A DNA stretch of 10,625 bases. It comes from Planctomycetaceae bacterium. GTDB taxonomy: Bacteria > Planctomycetota > Planctomycetia > Pirellulales > Thermoguttaceae. The first letter of the stretch is position 1. Every line of letters starts with the position of its first letter. Positions 6,540 through 10,625 of the stretch are shown one piece after another. The notes under the pieces were generated by a model. It did not search any database. It was given only the letters and a program-made list of their open reading frames with translations, and had not been told where the DNA came from. The stretch covers positions 1 through 10,625 of the forward strand of contig JAITQV010000395.1 of NCBI GenBank assembly GCA_031288765.1. Direction: 5' to 3'. The position numbers and the translations under genes are program-made.

Positions 6540-6553
6540 ACTAACATGTTAGT
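6540..6553. promoter_or_regulatory. 14-bp perfect palindrome in the divergent intergenic region
   Basis: ACTAACATGTTAGT is its own reverse complement. It lies about 120 bp upstream of the prepilin-peptidase start and downstream of the predicted minus-strand promoter, where a dimeric regulator could act. The length is notable, but palindromes occur by chance in AT-rich DNA. Confidence 0.25.
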
Positions 6554-6596
6554 TTATGAACCGGAAAATTTTTTCTAAGTCTTAATGATGTTAAGT

Positions 6597-6625
6597 ATTA
6601 TAGTTGATAATGGATAATGTTGCAA
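6597..6625 (-). promoter_or_regulatory. candidate sigma70-type promoter for the prepilin-peptidase gene
   Basis: Read on the minus strand, TTGCAA (6620-6625) and TATAAT (6597-6602) are separated by exactly 17 bp. The -10 is perfect and the -35 matches 4 of 6. Transcription would start near 6590, leaving a leader of about 170 bases before the ATG at 6418. Confidence 0.4.
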
Positions 6626-6736
6626 GCGGATTGTACGGGTACTATATCACGTAATATTTTGATATTGTATTGTGTTTATGTTGAGAAGGCATTTATTTTT
6701 TTGGGGAATTATTTTTTTGGACGTGGGATTTTGCGG

Positions 6737-6764
6737 TTGACAGGTTTTGGTTTATTGGTATAAT
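6737..6764 (+). promoter_or_regulatory. near-consensus sigma70 promoter driving the structured leader
   Basis: TTGACA (6737-6742) and TATAAT (6759-6764) are both perfect hexamers with a 16-bp spacer. The predicted start is about 6771. There is no start codon with a ribosome binding site close downstream. The first gene in this direction is at 7215, so the transcript has about 440 untranslated bases or ends earlier as a separate RNA. Confidence 0.75.
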
Positions 6765-6770
6765 TTCGCC

Positions 6771-7214
6771 CATGCTTAATTTTCCATTTTTTAATGTTAA
6801 CATTTAGGAGACTAAATTATATTTTAAAAAATAAGTAGCCCGAACAAAAATTCGGGTGAAAAAAATAATCGAGTACGTTAACAGTATTGAGATCGCTTAG
6901 GCGAACTGTAATTTTCTACATGACAACCGAATTTTTCGGGTAGAAAATTATTATAGACTGCAATGTTACGTGGCTCCCGTAGTGGGAGCGTCGCGTGCAG
7001 TCTATAGGTATAATTCAGCCTTACATTTTAACACATGTGATGCACCACTTTTGTCGGTGGGAATAAACCTAATCTCAATAACGTGTCGCTCCTCAAAGAG
7101 TGACATTTCTGTTGCCGTTTCTCGGCTAATGTTTGTTTCCCAATTTCAGCAAAAACAGATTATGCGTTATGTAATCTGTTAATATGTCCCCTTTTTTCTC
7201 AAGGAGAAAAAATT
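6771..7214 (+). ncRNA. candidate structured leader RNA or independent non-coding RNA
   Basis: Downstream of the consensus promoter, perfect or near-perfect stems follow one another. These are ATTTAG-GAGA-CTAAAT with a GNRA-type loop (6802-6817); CCCGAA/TTCGGG (6839-6856); ACAGT...TCGC-TTAG-GCGA-ACTGT (6881-6909); and an 11-bp stem TAATTTTCTAC/GTAGAAAATTA (6909-6950) capped by CCGAA-TTT-TTCGG with a 7-base bulge. Next come an 11-bp stem TATAGACTGCA/TGCAGTCTATA (6952-7006) capped by GCTCCC/GGGAGC; TGTCGCTC/GAGTGACA with one G-U pair (7084-7105); AACAGATTA/TAATCTGTT (7154-7180); and a hairpin over the Shine-Dalgarno (7192-7212). I do not recognise tmRNA, 6S, SRP RNA, RNase P or a known riboswitch. 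A 70-codon frame across it (6970-7182) looks fortuitous. The RNA end is undetermined. Confidence 0.5.
7192..7212 (+). promoter_or_regulatory. Shine-Dalgarno sequestering hairpin of the DUF1559 gene
   Basis: TTTTTTCTC (7192-7200) and GAGAAAAAA (7204-7212) form a perfect 9-bp stem with loop AAG. The AAGGAG ribosome binding site (7201-7206) is half in the loop and half in the 3' arm, 8 bases before the ATG at 7215. It decides the start of the downstream gene and could reduce its translation when folded. Confidence 0.6.
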
Positions 7215-8333
7215 ATGTTTGAATGTTTATTTAACTTTGTGCCATTCTTAATGGCAAGCCTCACAGCATGTTTCATGATATGTGTCATGTTGTGTTCCGG
7301 CGATAATTTCCGTTCGAAAGTTCGTCGAAACGAATACCGAAACGGATTTACGCTGGTCGAATTGTTGGTGGTGATTGCGATAATCGGCGTATTAATCGCG
7401 TTACTGTTACCTGCCGTCCAAGCAGCAAGAGAGGCGGCACGACGAATGAGTTGTAGTAACAATGTAAAACAACTCGCTATCGGTTTACACAACTACCATG
7501 ACACCCATCAAACGTTACCTCCGGGCAATTTGCAAGTTTCCAACCCGCCAGCTCCGCAACTCGATAACAATTATGGCGGAACTGGTAGTGCTTTATCTCA
7601 AGTTACCGGCTCGGTTACAGGTTATCGATGTATGTTTGCTTGGTCAGCATTCCTTTTACCGTTTGTTGAAGCCCAAACTGTTTTTGAACAAATTGATTTT
7701 ACCAAACCTTCTTACACATTGGTTCGAACAGTTAATACTACGGCAAACTTCGGTGATGCTGCTAATAAAGAGGCGGCAGGGTTGGCTCCTTCTTGTTTCG
7801 TTTGTCCATCCAGTCAGAAAAAATATGACATGGGAACATTCAAAGATTATGCCGCCAATGCCGGTGGACGGCTTCCCGGAGAAACTTCCATTGTATTGGC
7901 ATTTCCGGAACGAAGGACAACCGGTAAACTTAACGGTCTCTTTCACAAGGGAAGTCATTATGGTTTCGATGCAATTAACGATGGAACCAGTAATACAATT
8001 CTATTGTTAGAACGTACCGCAGTAACAAAAACATATGCTGAAGGTGACTCTACAGATATGGCGGAAATGTGTACAAATCCATTCTTTTTTACCAACCATA
8101 TTGGTGAAGGATATGTTATGTCCTATCAAAACCAAATTATGCCTATCAATCCGGGGAGAAGATCTCCTTTGGTAAATGGTCTGGTTGTTAAATCAGCACA
8201 AAGTGATCATCCGGGAATCGTTCAAATATGTTTGTCGGATGGTTCTTGCCGTGCTCTCACACAAACAATTTCGATGACTATTTACGATGCGTTAATGACT
8301 CGTGACGGCGGTGAAACAATCTCGATTCCTTAA
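7215..8333 (+). CDS. DUF1559 type IV pilin-like (prepilin-type cleavage) protein
   Basis: The 372-residue protein carries a prepilin leader and helix RNG/FTLVELLVVIAIIGVLIALLLPAVQ, with predicted cleavage after Gly44 and Glu at mature position 5. AAREAARRMSCSNNVKQLAIGLHNYHDTHQTLPPG (71-104) is the hallmark of DUF1559, a large planctomycete family of exported pseudopilin-like proteins of unknown function. Cys195 and Cys198 (SCFVCPSS) and the C-terminal SDHPGIVQICLSDGSCRALT (330-349) with TRDGGETISIP also fit. The ATG at 7215 has AAGGAG 8 bases upstream. This gives a 44-residue leader with its own hydrophobic stretch (FNFVPFLMASLTACFMICVML), where most members have about 10-20 basic residues. 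A later ATG (Met25) would restore a typical leader but lacks an obvious ribosome binding site. The neighbouring prepilin peptidase is the likely processing enzyme. Confidence 0.93.
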   Translation: MFECLFNFVPFLMASLTACFMICVMLCSGDNFRSKVRRNEYRNGFTLVELLVVIAIIGVLIALLLPAVQAAREAARRMSCSNNVKQLAIGLHNYHDTHQTLPPGNLQVSNPPAPQLDNNYGGTGSALSQVTGSVTGYRCMFAWSAFLLPFVEAQTVFEQIDFTKPSYTLVRTVNTTANFGDAANKEAAGLAPSCFVCPSSQKKYDMGTFKDYAANAGGRLPGETSIVLAFPERRTTGKLNGLFHKGSHYGFDAINDGTSNTILLLERTAVTKTYAEGDSTDMAEMCTNPFFFTNHIGEGYVMSYQNQIMPINPGRRSPLVNGLVVKSAQSDHPGIVQICLSDGSCRALTQTISMTIYDALMTRDGGETISIP

Positions 8334-8353
8334 CGATATTTCAAAATTTTAAA

Positions 8354-8381
8354 GATACAAAACCACCCGAAAATTTGTATC
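8354..8381 (+). terminator. possible AT-rich terminator after the DUF1559 gene
   Basis: GATACAAA (8354-8361) and TTTGTATC (8374-8381) form an 8-bp stem with a 12-base loop, followed by ATTTTGT, 20 bases after the stop codon. The stem is AT-rich and weak. A similar GATACAAT dyad lies at 10189-10218, after the next gene. Confidence 0.4.
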
Positions 8382-8458
8382 ATTTTGTATGTGTTCGAGT
8401 AAATTGAAAATGATGTTTTCATAAAATAGACGGCACAACGCCAATCAATTGGTATTTT

Positions 8459-8512
8459 AGACGCGGAAAACACAGAATTTTTGCGGAAAAGCGCGAAACG
8501 TTTCCCGCGTCT
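8459..8512. repeat. GC-rich inverted repeat in the 8334-8845 gap
   Basis: AGACGCGGAAAAC (8459-8471) and GTTTCCCGCGTCT (8500-8512) pair at 12 of 13 positions around a 28-base interior, and TTCTGCATTCTT follows. The 512-bp gap has no convincing gene. A 145-codon minus-strand frame (8330-8767) spans these repeats without recognisable domains or a clear ribosome binding site. Confidence 0.5.
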
Positions 8513-8673
8513 TTCTGCATTCTTAACGTATTCCGCGTTAAAAAATACCGGTTTGTTAATATTATGGAGCGTATCAAAGATATGCTGATATTCTATGTCC
8601 ATAGTGTAATTGTCTATTTTATTAACCATTGAATTACTTCGTCTTGTTTTCTGATTTCGTATCGTCGTCATAA

Positions 8674-8722
8674 ATTCAAACCGCCTACCATTGACGCAAC
8701 CGCTCGGCAAACAATTGCCTAC
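8674..8722 (-). repeat. diverged second copy of the palindromic element at 542-691
   Basis: Read on the minus strand, 8693-8722 matches 545-574 at 26 of 30 positions (GTAGGCAA....GCCGA.CGGTTGCGTC). After 15-16 unrelated bases, both copies continue with GAATTTATG. This copy lacks the second half and the perfect central dyad. Both copies create similar fortuitous peptides (VGNRSPNGCV and VGNCLPSGCV). Confidence 0.65.
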
Positions 8723-8845
8723 TTGTGAAAACGGGAATAAGCGGTTATAATCAAATTGATTTTTCAAAATTGATCTTTAATTTTACGAATTTTCGTGTGT
8801 ATCAATTAATGTTGTTAATTTCAAAATTTATTTCTGTAAATTGTT

Positions 8846-10039
8846 ATGAATCGTATTAGTGAATGGATGAGTGGGCGTGTTTTTCGGATTGTTCACGGTA
8901 ATAATCTTGTGTACAACACGTGTTGGGAAGACCCGAGACTTGATAAACAAGCTCTCAATTTGACACCGGACGATAATTTGCTTGTGATCACTTCCGCCGG
9001 TTGTAACGCTCTTTCTTATGCGTTGACCGGATTGAACCATGTTTACGCCGTCGATATGAATCCGCGGCAAAACGCATTGCTGGAATTGAAAATATCCGCA
9101 ATACGGAATCTTGATTATGAAACATTTTTTCAAATGTTCGGTAATGGGCAACTGATCGGAATCAAAGGAATTTATCAGGCAAAATTACGCGAAAATCTTT
9201 CGGAATGGTCAAAAAAATATTGGGATCGCCGTATCCGAAAATATTTTGACGGCAAACGTAAAAGCTTTTATTTTTGCGGAACCACAGGAACTTTTGCGCG
9301 GATTATGAATGGTTTTATTAACCGTTATAAGTTACGCGGACATGTTCATGAAATTCTCAATGCACAAACATTGGAGGAACAACAAGATATTTGGTTCAAC
9401 AAAATGCGTGAAAAACTGTGGAGCCGGCTTGTCCGGTTTATCATGAATCGGGACACAACTCTTTCACTTCTCGGTGTTCCGCGTGCGCAACGAAAACAAA
9501 TTGAAACGCAATATGACGGCGGAATTGTTAAATTTATGCAGGATTGCCTTGACGCTGTTTTTGGAACATTGCCGATTTGCGACAATTATTTTTGGCGGGT
9601 TTATGCAACAGGAAGTTATACTCCGGGTTGTTGTCCTGAATATTTAGAACGAAAAAATTTCGAATCGCTCAAAAACGGACTTGCGGATCGTATCAGTACA
9701 CATACTGATACGGTGGAAGGATTTTTGCGAAAACACGATGTTAAGATTTCCCGATTCGTGCTTTTGGATCACATGGATTGGCTATCCTATCATCTTTATA
9801 ACGCATTGGTTAGCGAATGGGCGGCGATTCTTGACCGTGCAGCCGATCAGACGAGAATTCTTTGGCGCAGCGGCGGTTTGCGAACAGAGTATATTGATAC
9901 GGTTCCTGTTGAAATCAATGGTCGGAAAAAAAATCTCGGCGAAATTCTGGAACTGGATACGGCAACAGCACAAGAGTTACATAAAATTGACCGTGTTCAC
10001 ACTTACGGCAGTTTTTATATCGCCGATCTGAAACATTAA
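8846..10039 (+). CDS. btaA: BtaA-like S-adenosylmethionine:diacylglycerol 3-amino-3-carboxypropyltransferase (DUF3419)
   Basis: The 397-residue protein has the DUF3419/BtaA pattern. VYNTCWEDPRLDKQALNLTP (22-41) is followed by a SAM-binding core with LLVITSAGCNAL (45-56) and VYAVDMNPRQNALLELK (66-82). YATGSYTPGCCPEYL (253-267) and FVLLDHMDWLS (304-314) lie further on, and length fits the family. BtaA moves the 3-amino-3-carboxypropyl group of SAM onto diacylglycerol, forming diacylglyceryl-homoserine, the precursor of the betaine lipid DGTS. BtaB then N-methylates it. Such lipids often replace phospholipids under phosphate limitation. No btaB follows; the next gene is unrelated. The enzyme should act at the inner membrane face. 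ATG at 8846 has no clear Shine-Dalgarno. Family membership is well supported, but the exact lipid product is inferred. Confidence 0.85.
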   Translation: MNRISEWMSGRVFRIVHGNNLVYNTCWEDPRLDKQALNLTPDDNLLVITSAGCNALSYALTGLNHVYAVDMNPRQNALLELKISAIRNLDYETFFQMFGNGQLIGIKGIYQAKLRENLSEWSKKYWDRRIRKYFDGKRKSFYFCGTTGTFARIMNGFINRYKLRGHVHEILNAQTLEEQQDIWFNKMREKLWSRLVRFIMNRDTTLSLLGVPRAQRKQIETQYDGGIVKFMQDCLDAVFGTLPICDNYFWRVYATGSYTPGCCPEYLERKNFESLKNGLADRISTHTDTVEGFLRKHDVKISRFVLLDHMDWLSYHLYNALVSEWAAILDRAADQTRILWRSGGLRTEYIDTVPVEINGRKKNLGEILELDTATAQELHKIDRVHTYGSFYIADLKH

Positions 10040-10188
10040 ATATTAACGGAAGGTTATCGTGCTATTACTCGTAACTGTTTTATAAAAATCTTTACGGGGA
10101 AATATTATCGTCTTCTGTAAATTTACGTGAGCGGTTACACATTTTTATTAGACTGATATCCTTCCTAGTTGCTTATTGATTTAAATAT

Positions 10189-10218
10189 GATACAATTTTA
10201 ACGTTAAAAAATTGTATC
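10189..10218. promoter_or_regulatory. dyad between btaA-like gene and the coiled-coil gene
   Basis: GATACAATTTT (10189-10199) and AAAATTGTATC (10208-10218) form a perfect 11-bp inverted repeat with an 8-base spacer, itself nearly palindromic (TAACGTTA). It lies 150 bases after the btaA-like stop and 70 before the GTG at 10288. It could be a weak terminator or an operator for the downstream gene. The rest of 10040-10287 shows nothing else that I can support. Confidence 0.4.
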
Positions 10219-10287
10219 CGTTCTCAATTACGGACGTAAGACTGATAATATGAAAAACCAAATTTAACCAATTATGGAGAAAAAACG

Positions 10288-10625
10288 GTGTCAACACCCA
10301 ATACCGAATCAACAAATTTAACACCTGAAATAATCTTGAGGTTATTTCAAGAAACTGATCAACAAATACGTGAAACGGAGAAGCAAATGCGCGAAACCGA
10401 TAAACAAATGCGCGAAACTGATAAAGAATTGCGTGAACTGTTTAAAGAAACAGACAAACGAATGAAAGAAACAGATGAAAGAATGAAAGAAACGGACAGA
10501 CGGATGAAGGAAACAGATAAAATGATTAAAAGGTTAGGTAAACAATTCGGTGATTTGGGAAAACGTTTTGGGGAATTAGCGGAACATTTAGTTGCGCCGG
10601 GAATTGTTAGAATTTTTAACGAGCG
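10288..10625 (+). CDS. coiled-coil protein, DUF3782-like, truncated by the window end
   Basis: GTG at 10288 has GGAG 8 bases upstream (10276-10279) and opens a frame that stays open to the window end, giving 112 codons. An ATG at 10274 is out of frame and stops after 15 codons. Residues about 22-85 are seven-residue repeats of the type ETDKQMR and ETDERMK, a parallel coiled coil, followed by LGKQFGDLGKRFGELAEHLVAPGIVRIFNE. That arrangement matches proteins annotated DUF3782, in which a variable heptad coil precedes a C-terminal domain thought to be PD-(D/E)XK nuclease-like. The nuclease part, if present, lies beyond the window. Heptad number is expected to vary between copies. Confidence 0.75.
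   Translation, partial: MSTPNTESTNLTPEIILRLFQETDQQIRETEKQMRETDKQMRETDKELRELFKETDKRMKETDERMKETDRRMKETDKMIKRLGKQFGDLGKRFGELAEHLVAPGIVRIFNE

Noticed and set aside
6970..7182. 70-codon frame inside the structured leader
   Set aside because: No ribosome binding site, no recognisable product, and it overlaps strong RNA stems.
8330..8767. 145-codon minus-strand frame in the gap before the btaA-like gene
   Set aside because: It runs across two repeat elements and an inverted repeat, lacks domains and shows no clear ribosome binding site. It may be a decayed gene, but I cannot support it.

Overview
The window looks like a moderately AT-rich chromosome segment of a planctomycete. The strongest marker is the protein at 7215-8333: a type IV pilin-like N-terminus (GFTLVELLVVIAIIGVLIAL) followed by LLPAVQAAREAARRM, with a C-terminal DGS motif. 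This is the DUF1559 family, which is expanded in Planctomycetes. The lineage is inferred from this family and the general gene style, not from a ribosomal marker. GC is low for the phylum, so a gut-associated or similarly AT-rich lineage is possible.

Layout. 1-960 carries no convincing gene. It holds a 19-unit, 21-bp tandem array (61-459), a 150-bp palindrome-rich element with 9-bp terminal inverted repeats (542-691), a triple 11-bp repeat (753-785) and a 100-bp inverted-repeat element (801-900). 961-1833 (minus) is an LsrF-type class I aldolase/thiolase with no other lsr genes nearby. 2149-2640 (plus) is a bacterioferritin with all di-iron ligands and the haem Met, preceded by a leader with two mutually exclusive hairpins. 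2750-2905 is a possible 51-residue exported peptide. 2921-4333 and 4341-4949 (plus) form a tight two-gene unit, an ABC/OLD-like ATPase (DUF3696-like) and a PIN-like nuclease; this is the best candidate for an uncharacterised conflict/defence system. 4988-6418 (minus) is an unusually long prepilin peptidase. It is divergent from the DUF1559 prepilin-like gene, so a plausible processing enzyme and substrate are adjacent.

The 766-bp gap between those divergent genes contains a near-consensus promoter (TTGACA-16-TATAAT at 6737-6764). A chain of strong hairpins follows (6802-7006 and on to 7214), ending in one that buries the Shine-Dalgarno of the DUF1559 gene. This is a candidate structured leader or non-coding RNA. 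After a 512-bp gap with repeat remnants, 8846-10039 encodes a BtaA-like (DUF3419) SAM-dependent 3-amino-3-carboxypropyl transferase for betaine-type lipids. No btaB is visible. The window ends inside a GTG-started coiled-coil gene (10288 onward) resembling DUF3782 proteins.

Apart from the ATPase-PIN pair and the peptidase/prepilin pair, the genes look like independent single-gene units. No tRNA, rRNA, CRISPR array, transposase or integrase was seen.
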